Shown here: positions 18,701 through 27,343 of the stretch, one piece after another
Layout of the letters: every line of letters starts with the position of its first letter
How positions within the stretch are numbered: position 1 is the stretch's first letter
Source of the DNA: Crystallibacter degradans
GTDB taxonomy: Bacteria > Actinomycetota > Actinomycetes > Actinomycetales > Micrococcaceae
Length of the DNA: 64,000 nt
NCBI RefSeq assembly: GCF_012952295.1
Contig: NZ_JABBCH010000002.1
Location: 124,001-188,000, forward strand
Reading direction: 5' to 3'
Program-made: the position numbers and the translations under genes
The notes under the pieces: model-generated
The model's database searches: none
The model's input: only the letters and a program-made list of their open reading frames with translations
Told to the model about the DNA's origin: nothing

Positions 18701-19221
18701 CGTTCCTGGAGCGATCGCTGTCCTCCGACGCCGAGGCCTGGGCCACCGAGTTCGGCGCCGCCAAGGACGTCACCGGGCTGAGCGCTGAGCGCAACGTCTT
18801 CCGCTACCTGCCGCTGCCGGTGACCGTTCGCCTGGCCGAGGGCGAGCCGCTGGCCAAGCTGGTCCGCGTGCTGGCCGCCGGCGTGTTGGCCGGGTCCGAG
18901 GTCAAGGTATCCACCGCCGTCGAACTTCCGGCCGCCCTGCGCGCCGTGGCGATCGATAAGGGCATCGAGGTCACCACAGAGAACGACGCCGAGTGGCTGG
19001 CTCGTGCGGCCCGGTTTACCGCCGGACGCATCCGGCTGATCGGCGGGAACGCCAAGGCGCTCGCCGAAGCTACCGGGGGGCGGGTGGACCTGGCGGTCTA
19101 CGCGCACCCCGTCACCGAGGCCGGCCGGGTGGAAATGCTGCCCTTCCTCCACGAACAGGCCGTGAGCATCACCGCCCACCGCTTCGGTACCCCGAACCAC
19201 CTCTCGGACGAATTGATCTAG
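15733..19221 (+). CDS. putA: Bifunctional proline dehydrogenase / L-glutamate-gamma-semialdehyde dehydrogenase
   Basis: PutA oxidises proline to glutamate in two steps: FAD-dependent proline dehydrogenase, then NAD-dependent P5C dehydrogenase. In the 1162-residue protein the PRODH barrel spans about residues 80-470 (VKVSSTVAPHSPWAF, FINLDMEEYKDLEMT, VRVVKGANLPMEQVE). The aldehyde dehydrogenase spans about 490-960, with PPWNFPVAIPAGSTLAAL, the glutamate in LLAETSGKNAIIV, and catalytic C763 in GHAGQKCSAAS. A C-terminal domain of about 180 residues follows. There is no N-terminal ribbon-helix-helix DNA-binding domain, so it is not an autorepressor; the divergent LysR protein probably regulates it. 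An AGAAGGAG ribosome site precedes the ATG. Confidence 0.96.
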   Translation: MTDVLKEPVAQPQALADQQVHDLAEDAIELVRHWLTEASKIPVDASAQQLAGVLKDPNGLEFTVGFVDGVIRPEDLNVAARNLAALAPKVPSFLPWYMRSAVRFGGAMAPALPQVVIPIARRVLREMVGHLIVDATDAKLGPAIAKIKKHDVGLNINLLGEAVLGRHEASRRLEGTHKLLARDDVDYVSIKVSSTVAPHSPWAFDETVEYVVESLTPLYRQAADAATPKFINLDMEEYKDLEMTIAVFTRILDKPEFKNLSGGIVLQAYLPDALSAMMRLTQWAQARRAAGGAPIKVRVVKGANLPMEQVEASLHDWPLATWGTKQDSDTNYKRIINYSLQPDRVDAVRIGVAGHNLFDVAFAWLLAKQRGIPAEQKAVEFEMLLGMAQGQAEAVKRDVGSLLLYTPVVQPQEFDVAIAYLIRRLEEGASQENFMSAVFELSENEALFEREKQRFLASLANLDNTVPLPNRQQDRNVAEAPAPRDSFRNTPDTDPSLPANLDWGRAILARVPESTLGIDAVEAATLRTPDQLEKVVAAAVERSKAWGDMTGAERAEVLHLAGDKLAANRARLMEVAAAEAGKTLDQSDPEVSEAIDFAHYYAELARKLDSVDGATFVPSRLTVVTPPWNFPVAIPAGSTLAALAAGSAVVIKPAKQARRTGAVMVEAIWEAFDEAGIPRDVLQLVQLEERDLGRQLISHPAVDRVILTGGYETAELFRSFRPDLPLLAETSGKNAIIVTPSADFDLAAKDVVQSAFGHAGQKCSAASLVILVGSVTQSPRFRNQLVDAVTSLKVGYPVDPSTQMGPVIEPANGKLLDGLTNLGEGETWLLKPEKLDESGKLWSPGVRTGVKRGSHYHLTEFFGPILGVMTAETLEEAVAIQNEIEYGLTSGLHSLDPAELDYWLENIQAGNLYVNRGITGAIVQRQPFGGWKKSSVGAGTKAGGPNYLAGLGDWEPARSHSAAAVSHDGVRHLLDAARLSHTAVSAEDAAFLERSLSSDAEAWATEFGAAKDVTGLSAERNVFRYLPLPVTVRLAEGEPLAKLVRVLAAGVLAGSEVKVSTAVELPAALRAVAIDKGIEVTTENDAEWLARAARFTAGRIRLIGGNAKALAEATGGRVDLAVYAHPVTEAGRVEMLPFLHEQAVSITAHRFGTPNHLSDELI

Positions 19222-19292
19222 GAGGCGGATCCCACCGGGGCAAAAACCTAGTCCAACGCCCGCCGGAGGACTACTATCAGTTCACCTTTAAG

Positions 19293-19322
19293 CTGCCCGG
19301 GGTTGCGGGGGACCCCGGGCAG
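19293..19322 (+). terminator. Hairpin after putA
   Basis: CTGCCCGGGGT (19293-19303) pairs with ACCCCGGGCAG (19312-19322), an 11-bp perfect stem. It lies 70 bp behind the putA stop and 27 bp before the permease start, so it probably limits read-through. Confidence 0.6.
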
Positions 19323-19348
19323 AAAACTACCGACTCTAAGGTACGCAC

Positions 19349-20800
19349 ATGAGCAACCCTGATAGAAGCAAGTCGGTCCTCCGGCGGAAGCCGATCGACC
19401 TGGTTGAAGACGAGAACATCGACAGCGGGCTGTTCAAGAGCCTGGGTCTGTGGCAGCTGACCGCAATCGGCGTCGGCGGCATTATCGGTATCGGCATCTT
19501 CACGCTGGCCGGCTTGGTGGCCAACGGTGGCGAAGACGCCGACCCGGTGGGGCCCGGCGTCACGATCTCGTTCCTGATCGCAGGCCTGGCTAGCGCCGCC
19601 GCCGCCCTGTCCTACGCCGAGTTCGCCGGCATGATTCCCCGCGCCGGCTCCGCCTACACCTACGGCTATGTGGCCCTGGGCGAAATCATCGGCTGGTTCA
19701 TCGGCTGGGACCTGCTGCTGGAGTACACCGCCATCGTGGCGGTGGTGGCCATCGGCATCTCCGGATACTTCGCGGAGTTCATGTCCGGCATCGGTGTAGA
19801 CGTTCCCATCTGGATGCAGGGTACGGCGGACACCATCGAGGGCGGGATAGTAAATCTGCCGGCCATCGTGGTCTGCCTGTTCATCACCTGGATCCTGAGC
19901 CGGGGCACCAAGACATTCGGCCGGTTCGAACTGGTTGCAGTGGGGCTCAAGGTCCTGTTGATCCTGTTCATCATCGGACTCGGTTTCTTCTTTGTCGACG
20001 TCGATAACTACACGCCGTTCATGCCCTCAGGTTTCGGCGCTGTCTTCGCCGGCGCGGCCACGGTGTTCTTCGCGGTCTTCGGTTACGACGCGATGAGCAC
20101 GGCGGCGGAAGAAGCCGTGGACGGCAAGAAACACATGCCCAAGGCGATCCTGCTCTCGCTGGCAATCGCCATGACGCTCTACGTGCTGGCGACGCTGGTG
20201 CTGACGGGGATGGAGAACTACACCGAAATCAGCCCCACGGCGGGCTTCGCTTCCGCGTTCCAAGCAGTGGGACTGCCGGTTATCGCCACCATCATTTCGG
20301 CCTTTGCCGTGGTTTCCATCCTGACTGTGATGCTGACCTTCCTGCTCGGCGTCACCCGAGTCTGGTTCTCGATGAGCCGCGACGGACTGCTGCCCACCTG
20401 GTTCGCCGCAACGGACCGGCACGGCACACCGCAGCGGGTCACCTGGATTGCCGGCATCGCCTCGGCTCTGCTGGCCGGTGTGTTCCCCATCCGAGCGGTG
20501 GCGGACCTCACCAACATCGGTATCCTCGCCGCCTTCGTGGTTGTCTGCGTGGCCGTGATCGTGCTGCGCCGCACCCGGCCCGACGTGCACCGCACGTTCA
20601 AACTGCCGTGGATGCCGGTGGTGCCCGCGTTCGGCGTGCTGGCCTCCGGATTCCTGATGCTGCAGCTGCACTGGGAGACGTGGATGAGGTTCGGCGTCTG
20701 GCTGGTAGTGGGCCTGATCATCTACTTCTTCTACGGCCGCCGGCACTCGCTGATGAACCCGGAAAGCCCGCGCCACGGCCGCCACAAGACCCGCACCTGA
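19349..20800 (+). CDS. APC-superfamily amino-acid permease
   Basis: The 483-residue protein has 12 predicted membrane spans and the APC signature at its first helix (GVGGIIGIGIFTLAGLVA), followed by SFLIAGLASAAAALSYAEFAGMIPRAGSAYTYGYVALGE. This places it near the cationic-amino-acid/GabP-like group (YfnA type). Substrate cannot be read from sequence. Its position behind putA makes proline or a related amino acid attractive, but the hairpin between the genes weakens the operon argument. The ATG lies 8 bp after an AAGGTA site. No defect is seen. Confidence 0.88.
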   Translation: MSNPDRSKSVLRRKPIDLVEDENIDSGLFKSLGLWQLTAIGVGGIIGIGIFTLAGLVANGGEDADPVGPGVTISFLIAGLASAAAALSYAEFAGMIPRAGSAYTYGYVALGEIIGWFIGWDLLLEYTAIVAVVAIGISGYFAEFMSGIGVDVPIWMQGTADTIEGGIVNLPAIVVCLFITWILSRGTKTFGRFELVAVGLKVLLILFIIGLGFFFVDVDNYTPFMPSGFGAVFAGAATVFFAVFGYDAMSTAAEEAVDGKKHMPKAILLSLAIAMTLYVLATLVLTGMENYTEISPTAGFASAFQAVGLPVIATIISAFAVVSILTVMLTFLLGVTRVWFSMSRDGLLPTWFAATDRHGTPQRVTWIAGIASALLAGVFPIRAVADLTNIGILAAFVVVCVAVIVLRRTRPDVHRTFKLPWMPVVPAFGVLASGFLMLQLHWETWMRFGVWLVVGLIIYFFYGRRHSLMNPESPRHGRHKTRT

Positions 20801-20848
20801 CAGGGCGGCTGACGTTCTTCCCGGGCGGGTGAACCGCATACTGGGAAC

Positions 20849-21973
20849 ATGCAGCAGGACACCGTCAGGATCGCCACCTACAACGCCAGCCTCAACCGTG
20901 CGGCGAAGGGCCAGCTGGTGGCGGATCTGGCCACGCCGGGCCATGCGCAGGCGCGGAATATTGCCGAGGTGATCCAGCGGAACAACCCGGACATCCTGCT
21001 GCTCAACGAGTTCGACCACGACCAGGACCATGCAGCGGTGGACCTGTTCCGGGCGAACTACCTGGAGGTCGGCCAGCACGGCCAGGCTCCCGTGAGCTAC
21101 CCGTACGCCTACACCGCCCCGTCCAACACCGGTGTTGACTCGGGGCTGGATCTGAATAACGACGGCGAACTGGGCACCGCCGATGATGCGTTCGGCTTCG
21201 GCGAATTCGAGGGGCAGTACGGCATGGTGGTGCTGTCCAAATTCCCGCTCCAGACGCCGGGCATCCGCACGTTCCAGACCTTCCGCTGGCAGGACATGCC
21301 GGGCAACCTGATGCCGGCGGACTACTACTCGGCCCAGGCGCAGGAAGCGCTGCGGCTCTCCAGCAAGTCCCACTGGGATGTGCCGGTGCGGATGGGCGGC
21401 AAGATGGTCCACCTGCTCGCCAGCCATCCGACGCCGCCGTCCTTCGACGGGGATGAGGACCGCAACGGGCGGCGGAACAATGACGAGATCCGCTTCTGGG
21501 CGGACTACGTCTCCGGCGGCAAGCGGGCCGGCTATATTTACGACGACGCCGGGCAGCATGGTGGCCTGAAGCCCGGCGAACGGTTCGTCATCCTGGGCGA
21601 CCAGAACTCGGACCCGCGGGACGGCGATTCCTGGCCGGGGGCCATCGACCAGCTGCTGAAGCACCCGCGGGTCCAGGATCCGCAGCCGGCTTCACGGGGC
21701 GCGGTGGAGGCGGCGAGAAGCCAGGGAGGCAGCAACATCAGCCATCTGGGTGATCCGCGGCTGGACACGGCCGACTTCCAGGACGACCCGGCGCCCGGTA
21801 ACCTGCGGGTGGACTACGTGCTGCCCTCCGAGAACCTCCACGTCGGCGGTGCCGGGGTCTTCTGGCCGGCGCCGGGCGAGCCGGGCGCAGACCTGACCGG
21901 CGAATTCCCGTTCCCCACCAGCGACCCCCGGCTAGTCTGGGTGGACCTGTTGCTTCCGAAAGGTCCAGCTTGA
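20849..21973 (+). CDS. Endonuclease/exonuclease/phosphatase-fold protein
   Basis: The 374-residue protein has the DNase I-like fold motifs. IATYNASLNRA is at the N-terminus and DILLLNEFDHD carries the metal-binding glutamate. LLASHPTPPSFDG, FVILGDQNSDPRDGDSW and a final strand block ending near VDYVLPSENL and RLVWVDLLL follow. No signal peptide is evident, although relatives are often secreted. An internal segment near residues 100-115 (SGLDLNNDGELGTADDAFGF) resembles a calcium-binding DxNxDG loop. The substrate (nucleic acid, phospholipid or other phosphoester) is not determined. A 48-bp gap separates it from the permease. Confidence 0.82.
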   Translation: MQQDTVRIATYNASLNRAAKGQLVADLATPGHAQARNIAEVIQRNNPDILLLNEFDHDQDHAAVDLFRANYLEVGQHGQAPVSYPYAYTAPSNTGVDSGLDLNNDGELGTADDAFGFGEFEGQYGMVVLSKFPLQTPGIRTFQTFRWQDMPGNLMPADYYSAQAQEALRLSSKSHWDVPVRMGGKMVHLLASHPTPPSFDGDEDRNGRRNNDEIRFWADYVSGGKRAGYIYDDAGQHGGLKPGERFVILGDQNSDPRDGDSWPGAIDQLLKHPRVQDPQPASRGAVEAARSQGGSNISHLGDPRLDTADFQDDPAPGNLRVDYVLPSENLHVGGAGVFWPAPGEPGADLTGEFPFPTSDPRLVWVDLLLPKGPA

Positions 21974-22005
21974 CCGGACTTCGATCCGCTGAGTGGCCAG
22001 GTGTC

Positions 22006-22557
22006 TCACTGCCGCCGGCGCTGCCAGGCCAGGCCGTGGAGGACGAGTGCGGCGGCGAGGGCCGTCAGCCCGCCGGCAATGAGCCCCGGCGAGAGCATGC
22101 TGAGGAGGTAGATCCACTCTGGCGGGCCGAAGCCCGAGTTGACGCCGAACGGATCGTTCATGGTCATTACCGGTCCTAGCGCGGCCCAGAATCCCAAGGT
22201 GATGGCGCCTGCCCCCAGCAGCCAGAGGGCCAGCAGGAACGGATTGAACTTCGACCGCGGGGCCGGAGCGGCATCGTGCTCCTCTTTCCGCCCGGCCAGC
22301 TCGGGCGGAACGACCTCGGAGATGCCCGCCGCGCCGGTCAGGTCAGTGGAAGTGGGATGGGCCGCCGGGGTGGGACGGGGCGCCGCTGCTGCCGCAAATC
22401 CGGCCTCAGTGCGCTCGTTGCCAGCGCTAGCCGCCCTGGACCCGTTACCCGCTGTCCGGCCCGCGGGGTCCGCGGTAAGGCCCTGCGGCCTGCCATCGGG
22501 CTGGATCCGGTGCCCGCGCTGGTAGATCGGGTCATACCGGTCATCGAACTGCGTCAT
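22006..22557 (-). CDS. Hypothetical membrane protein with disordered N-terminus
   Basis: The ATG at 22555-22557 is supported by a GGGGGA ribosome site 4 bases upstream and gives 183 residues. Residues 1-105 are polar, alanine- and proline-rich and probably disordered. Two hydrophobic segments follow (FLLALWLLGAGAITLGFWAAL and WIYLLSMLSPGLIAGGLTALAAALVL). The protein ends in a short basic tail HGLAWQRRRQ. I do not recognise a family with known function. It faces the nuclease-fold gene tail to tail. Confidence 0.7.
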   Translation of the reverse strand: MTQFDDRYDPIYQRGHRIQPDGRPQGLTADPAGRTAGNGSRAASAGNERTEAGFAAAAAPRPTPAAHPTSTDLTGAAGISEVVPPELAGRKEEHDAAPAPRSKFNPFLLALWLLGAGAITLGFWAALGPVMTMNDPFGVNSGFGPPEWIYLLSMLSPGLIAGGLTALAAALVLHGLAWQRRRQ

Positions 22558-22569
22558 GGCGTCCCCCAA

Positions 22570-22824
22570 ATCTGTTGGAGAAAAATCTACCCGAACTTAG
22601 GCCGCGCTGTTAGGCTTGCACGCATGGGAACACTGATTTTCGAGTAGAGACGGTCTCCGCTGTACCGGCCGGCTCCAAAGCTGCCCTAAAGAAAATCCTG
22701 CTTGTTGAGGCTGTGCCTCCGAGTTCTTTTCCCGTACCTCGTGATGAAAAGACCCGTTCTGCCGGGTTCTGTTCCGGCATCTGGCGCACCCTCTCAGGCG
22801 TTCATCGTAAGAAACGGAGGAACC
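22570..22824. other. Intergenic stretch between the divergent membrane protein and a small ORF
   Basis: No credible gene is present in these 255 bp. The right half (about 22690-22810) is the leader of the small downstream gene and ends in a GGAGG ribosome site. I see no terminator-quality hairpin and no recognisable riboswitch. Confidence 0.5.
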
Positions 22825-23052
22825 ATGACCACCATCGACAACAACCCTGACGCGGCCAAGGCCGAACTCAACGTCCATCTTGCCCCCGCTGCCGCTGAGA
22901 AACTGAGCAAAGAGCAGCAGAAGCGGCTGACCGATGCCAAGGACGCCAAGAGCCCGGGGGACCTGCCCGGCTGGCACAGCATCGGCAACAGCCACAAGCC
23001 CACGCATGCCAGCAACAGGCGCGGGCCGGCCGAGAAGAAGGTCCGCTGGTAG
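22825..23052 (+). CDS. Small hypothetical protein (75 aa)
   Basis: The ATG follows an excellent GGAGG ribosome site (ACGGAGGAACC-ATG), which is the main reason to call this gene. The product begins MTTIDNNPDAAKAELNVHLA and has a lysine- and glutamine-rich helix (AEKLSKEQQKRLTDAKDAK). A glycine/histidine segment (GDLPGWHSIGNSHKPTH) and a basic end (RRGPAEKKVRW) follow. It has no membrane span and no cysteines. The family is unknown to me. A perfect terminator hairpin ends it, so it is probably an independent transcript. Confidence 0.65.
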   Translation: MTTIDNNPDAAKAELNVHLAPAAAEKLSKEQQKRLTDAKDAKSPGDLPGWHSIGNSHKPTHASNRRGPAEKKVRW

Positions 23053-23081
23053 CAGCGGGTCCCACTACTTGCTGCTAACGC

Positions 23082-23123
23082 CACAGGCTCCGGTTCAGTC
23101 GCAGGACTGGACCGGAGCCTGTG
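23082..23123 (+). terminator. Terminator behind the small ORF
   Basis: CACAGGCTCCGGT (23082-23094) pairs with ACCGGAGCCTGTG (23111-23123). Further pairing of CAGTC with GACTG inside extends the stem. It lies between convergent genes and may serve both strands. Confidence 0.75.
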
Positions 23124-23174
23124 CCGTCCCGGAACCGGTGGGACCGGAAACGGTGACGCTGCCAGCGGTAGGTG

Positions 23175-23453
23175 CTATTCGGCGTCGTGGTCTGTTTCGA
23201 GCACCTGCACCAGGGCGTCGAGGGCAGCATCGGCGCCGTCCCCCTCGGCCCGCAGCACTACCTTGGAGCCGTGTTCGGCGCCCAGACTCATCAGGGACAG
23301 GATGCTGGAGGCGTCCATGGCCTCGTCGGCGGGGGCGCCTTCCAGCGCGATGGTGACTTCCACCGGCTGGTCTCCGGCGGCCTCGGCGAAAATGGCGGCG
23401 GGGCGGGCGTGCAGGCCAACGCGGCTGGCTACGGTTGCGATACGTTCGGGCAT
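23175..23453 (-). CDS. ptsH: PTS phosphocarrier protein HPr
   Basis: HPr passes phosphate from Enzyme I to the sugar-specific EIIA domains. The 92-residue protein has the active-site motif RVGLHARPAAIF with phosphorylated H15, and the second conserved block ASSILSLMSLGAEHGSKV. The ATG at 23451-23453 follows an AAAGGAGAAACC ribosome site. Residue choice around S50 aligns with the regulatory serine region of HPr, but no HPr kinase is expected in actinobacteria. It lies 26 bp behind ptsI, so both are probably co-transcribed. Confidence 0.96.
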   Translation of the reverse strand: MPERIATVASRVGLHARPAAIFAEAAGDQPVEVTIALEGAPADEAMDASSILSLMSLGAEHGSKVVLRAEGDGADAALDALVQVLETDHDAE

Positions 23454-23479
23454 GGTTTCTCCTTTGTGACGGGACGTGC

Positions 23480-25165
23480 TTAGAGTCCGAGGGTTTCGAG
23501 CAGGGGCAGTTCGGCGCGCACTGCGGCGCGGGCTTCGGCGGCGGTGTCCGCTCCCAGCGCCAGGGCGGCCAGTTGCTGGGCCCGCTCCAGCGGAACGGAC
23601 CTTAGCACCGCGGCCACGCCGGCCAGCGAGCGGGCGCTCATGGACAGCGAGTTGATACCGAGGCCAACAAGTACGACGGCGAGGGCCGGGTCCGCGGCCG
23701 CCTCGCCGCAGACTCCCACCGGCTTGGGTGCTTCCTGCAGGCTGGCTGCGCCGTCCACGGTGGCCTTGACCAGGTGCAGGACGGCCGGCTGCCAAGGGTC
23801 GTTCAGCGCCGCCAACGGGCCGAGCTGCCGGTCCGCCGCCATCGTGTACTGGGTCAGGTCATTGGTGCCGATGGAGGCAAAATCCACACGCTTGAGGACC
23901 GAGCCGGCGGTCACCGCGGCGGAGGGAACTTCCACCATGACGCCGGGTGTCTCCAGCCCGGCGGCCTGGCAGAATCCGGCGAACCGGCCGGCTTCCTCGG
24001 CTGTGGCGATCATCGGCGCCATCACCCAGACCTCCGCCTGGCTCTGGCCGGCCGCCGTGGCGATGGCCTGCAGCTGGCGCTCCAGCACACCCGGGTTGGC
24101 CAGGTCCGTCCGGTAGCCGCGCACGCCCAGCGCCGGGTTGGGTTCGGTGCTGTCGGTCAGGAACGGCAGCGGCTTGTCGGCGCCGGCATCCAGTGTCCGG
24201 ACCACCACCTTCTTGGCCGGGAAGGCGTCCAAGACGGCTTTGTAGGCGGCGACCTGTTCGTCGATGGTAGGTTCCGCATCGCGGTTAAGGAAGCAGAATT
24301 CGGTGCGCAGCAGGCCAACCCCCTCGGCGCCTAGCGCTGCGGCCGCTAGTGCATCGGCGCCGCCGCCCACGTTGGAGAGCAGCGGGACCAGGTGGCCATC
24401 CGCCGTCATACCCGTGCCGTCAAAGGGCTGTAACGGTTCGCGGGAGGCATAGGCGGCAGCGAGGTCGCGCTCCGCCTCCCCCGGGGAGGGCGTGACGATG
24501 CCCATGGCGCCGTCCACGAAGACCTCGGTGCCCGGAGCCAGACCCGTGGCACCGGTGGCGGCGACGACGGCGGGCAGCCCAAGCGAGCGGGCAATGATGG
24601 CCGTGTGGGACTGCGGCCCGCCGCCGGAGGTGACCAGCGCCAGCACCATCGCCGGATCCAGCGTGGCGGTGTCCGCCGGTGCCAGGTCCTCGGCGGCCAG
24701 CACGAACGGGACGTCCGAGGCGGGGATGCCCGGGGCCGGTACGCCGCGCAGCTCGGCCACGATCCGGGCGCGGACGTCGAGCACGTCGGTGGCGCGTTCG
24801 GCCATGTAGCCGCCGAGCGACTTGAGCTGTTCGGCGACCTGCTCCGCGGCTTCCCAGATGGCGCGTTCGGTGCCGCGGCCGGCCTCCAGCAGCTTGACCG
24901 CGGATTTGAGCAGCATCGGATCGGCGGCCATCAGCGCGGTGGCCTGGAGGACCTCGGCCGCCTCCTTGCGTGCCCCGGCGGCGCGGTCCTTCAGCGCAGC
25001 CTGGACCGTCTTCGCCGCGGCACGGAGCCTGTTGGCTTCTCCTTCGGCGGTGGCTCCGGCCGGCAGCCCGGCGCCGGGTGCCGGCTCGGCGACGGCCGGC
25101 GGCATCTGCAGTACCGGCCCGATCACTCGCCCCGGGCTGACGCCTACTCCGGTAATGCTGGTCAT
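23480..25165 (-). CDS. ptsI: PTS Enzyme I (phosphoenolpyruvate-protein phosphotransferase)
   Basis: Enzyme I takes phosphate from PEP and phosphorylates HPr, starting the PTS chain. The 561-residue protein has the phosphohistidine loop GGGPQSHTAIIARSLG with H187. It also has the PEP-binding barrel motifs LLRTEFCFLNRD and RTLDAGADKPLPFL, the ASIGTNDLTQYTMAADR signature and the catalytic cysteine in PVGVCGEAAADP. The start is set at the ATG at 25163-25165 because an AAGGGG ribosome site lies six bases upstream. A longer frame to 25183 would use a start inside that site. It lies 57 bp behind fruA. Confidence 0.96.
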   Translation of the reverse strand: MTSITGVGVSPGRVIGPVLQMPPAVAEPAPGAGLPAGATAEGEANRLRAAAKTVQAALKDRAAGARKEAAEVLQATALMAADPMLLKSAVKLLEAGRGTERAIWEAAEQVAEQLKSLGGYMAERATDVLDVRARIVAELRGVPAPGIPASDVPFVLAAEDLAPADTATLDPAMVLALVTSGGGPQSHTAIIARSLGLPAVVAATGATGLAPGTEVFVDGAMGIVTPSPGEAERDLAAAYASREPLQPFDGTGMTADGHLVPLLSNVGGGADALAAAALGAEGVGLLRTEFCFLNRDAEPTIDEQVAAYKAVLDAFPAKKVVVRTLDAGADKPLPFLTDSTEPNPALGVRGYRTDLANPGVLERQLQAIATAAGQSQAEVWVMAPMIATAEEAGRFAGFCQAAGLETPGVMVEVPSAAVTAGSVLKRVDFASIGTNDLTQYTMAADRQLGPLAALNDPWQPAVLHLVKATVDGAASLQEAPKPVGVCGEAAADPALAVVLVGLGINSLSMSARSLAGVAAVLRSVPLERAQQLAALALGADTAAEARAAVRAELPLLETLGL

Positions 25166-25222
25166 TGCGTACCCCTTGCTCAACTACTAGATGGCTTGTC
25201 TGTCAGCGTAGGCTGCTGCGGC

Positions 25223-27310
25223 CTAGGCCGCGACAGTTTCTGCCGGAGCGGTCTTCTTCGTTGCGTAGCGTTTCAGGGCCAGGACGGCCAGGGCCGAAAT
25301 GATAGCTCCCACCACAACGGCTACAACAAACATAACCACATTGCCCATCGCAAAGAAGACGAAGATGCCTCCGTGCGGCGCCTGCGAGGTTACACCGGTG
25401 GCCATCGTCAGGGCGCCGGTTACCGCTCCGCCGAGCATGCTGGCGGGAATTACGCGCAGCGGATCGGCCGCGGCGAATGGAATGGCGCCTTCGGAGATGA
25501 ACGCCGCGCCGAGCAGCCAGGCGGCCTTGCCGTTTTCGCGTTCGGCCAGCGAGAAGCGCTTGCGGTCCAGCACCGTGGCCAGCGCCATCGCCAGCGGCGG
25601 CACCATGCCGGCCGCCATCACTGTAGCCATGATCATCCAAGGGGCCTGGTTGTCGGCGCTGCCCGCACCGAGACCGGCGACGGCGAAGGCATAGGCCACC
25701 TTGTTGACCGGTCCGCCGAGGTCGAAGCACATCATCAGGCCCAGGATGATGCCCAGGGCGGCGGCGGATACGCCGGTCAGGCCGGAGAGCCAGGCGTTCA
25801 GCGCAGTGGTCAGGCCGGCGATCGGGCCGCCGAGCACCAGGAACATCAAACCCGAGGCCACAATGGAGGCCAGCAGCGGGATGATCACCACGGGCATCAG
25901 GCCGCGCAGCCAGCGCGGGACGGACCATTGCCCGATCAGGTGCGCAATCCAGCCGGCCAGCAGGCCGCCGACCAGGCCGCCCAGGAAGCCGGCGCCCATG
26001 AAGCCCGCAACCGCGCCGGCGGTGAAGCCCGGGGCGATGCCCGGCCGGTCCGCAATGGCGTAGGCAATGTAGCCGGCCAGCGCGGGGACCAGGAAGGCCA
26101 TGGACAGCGCGCCGATCTTGAAGGCGACGGCACCCAGGTAGGTGAGCAGTCCGCCGTCGGGCAGGTTGCCGAAGTTGTTCTCCAGCACCACGGTGTCCGC
26201 AACATCGGTGATGGCGTAGCCGCCGAGCAGGAAGCCCAGCGCAATGAGCAGGCCGCCGCCGGCAACAAACGGGATCATGTAGCTAACGCCGGTCAGCAGG
26301 GCGCGCTTGAGCTTGGCGCCGATGCTTTCGCCGGTCTGGCCGGTCTGGTGCGAGGCCACGTCCGCGGTGCCGCTGACGCGCCGGGCGTTCGGGTCGTCCG
26401 CGGCGGCAAGCGCCTCGCGGAGCATCACGTCCGGTTCGTCGATGGCCCGCTTGACGGGCGACTGGATGACCGGCTTGCCAGCGAACCGCTCCTTCTCGCG
26501 CACATCGACGTCGACGGCGAAGATCACGGCGTCAGCCCTGTCGATGACGGCAGGATCCAGTGGTGTTGCGCCGGCCGAGCCCTGGGTCTCGACCTGCACC
26601 TCGATGCCGGCCTCCTTGCCCGCGGCGACCAGGGAATCGGCTGCCATGTAGGTGTGGGCGATGCCGGTGGGGCAGGCCGTGACGGCAACCAGCGACTTGG
26701 GGCGGTTCGGATCGGCGGCGGCAGCAGCGGCGTGCCGGCCGTGCTGCTCGGTAGCGGTGGCGGTCCCGGCACCTGCCGTGGAACCGGCACCGGAACCCGC
26801 AGCGGCGCCGGCCGGAGCACTGCCGGCCGGGGCACCCGCGGCAGCAGTGGCGCTTTCGTCGGGGAAGAGCGCGCCGTTGACCAGTGCCACGATATCCGCC
26901 GGCGACTCGGCGGCCCGCAGGCTGGCGGTGAAGTCCTTCTTGATCAGGGAGCGGGCGAGCTTGGAGAGCAGCTTCAGGTGCTCCTTGTCAGCTCCCTCGG
27001 GCGCGGCGATGAAGAAGACCAGGTCGGCCGGGCCGTCCTTGGCGCCGAAGTCCACGGCGGGAGCCAACCGCGCCATCGCGAGGGTGGGTTCGAGCACCGC
27101 GGTGGAGCGGCAGTGCGGGATGGCGATGCCGCCGGGCACGCCGGTGGCGGTCTTCTGCTCGCGTGCGACGGCGTCGGCATAGAGGCCGTCGAAGCCGCTG
27201 GCGCGGCCGCTGGCGAGCACCACCTGGGTCAATTGCCGGATCACATCCTGGCTGGTGGTGCCGAGGTTCTTATCCAGAGTGACAAGTTCTTCGGTGATGA
27301 GGTGGGACAT
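25223..27310 (-). CDS. fruA: Fructose-specific PTS enzyme IIABC
   Basis: This permease imports fructose and phosphorylates it to fructose-1-phosphate. The 695 residues fall into EIIA (about 1-148, phosphohistidine H66 in GIAIPHCRST), a long alanine/glycine-rich flexible linker (about 152-200), and EIIB (about 203-300, phosphocysteine C213 in VAVTACPTGIAHTYMAAD). EIIC (about 335-680) carries eight or more membrane spans and the fructose-family segment FVAGGGLLIALGFLLGG. A GGAGGA ribosome site precedes the ATG. It sits between fruK and ptsI in a fruR-fruK-fruA order. Confidence 0.96.
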   Translation of the reverse strand: MSHLITEELVTLDKNLGTTSQDVIRQLTQVVLASGRASGFDGLYADAVAREQKTATGVPGGIAIPHCRSTAVLEPTLAMARLAPAVDFGAKDGPADLVFFIAAPEGADKEHLKLLSKLARSLIKKDFTASLRAAESPADIVALVNGALFPDESATAAAGAPAGSAPAGAAAGSGAGSTAGAGTATATEQHGRHAAAAAADPNRPKSLVAVTACPTGIAHTYMAADSLVAAGKEAGIEVQVETQGSAGATPLDPAVIDRADAVIFAVDVDVREKERFAGKPVIQSPVKRAIDEPDVMLREALAAADDPNARRVSGTADVASHQTGQTGESIGAKLKRALLTGVSYMIPFVAGGGLLIALGFLLGGYAITDVADTVVLENNFGNLPDGGLLTYLGAVAFKIGALSMAFLVPALAGYIAYAIADRPGIAPGFTAGAVAGFMGAGFLGGLVGGLLAGWIAHLIGQWSVPRWLRGLMPVVIIPLLASIVASGLMFLVLGGPIAGLTTALNAWLSGLTGVSAAALGIILGLMMCFDLGGPVNKVAYAFAVAGLGAGSADNQAPWMIMATVMAAGMVPPLAMALATVLDRKRFSLAERENGKAAWLLGAAFISEGAIPFAAADPLRVIPASMLGGAVTGALTMATGVTSQAPHGGIFVFFAMGNVVMFVVAVVVGAIISALAVLALKRYATKKTAPAETVAA

Positions 27311-27343
27311 GGCGTCCTCCTTGTGGGCTTGGAAGGAATGAAG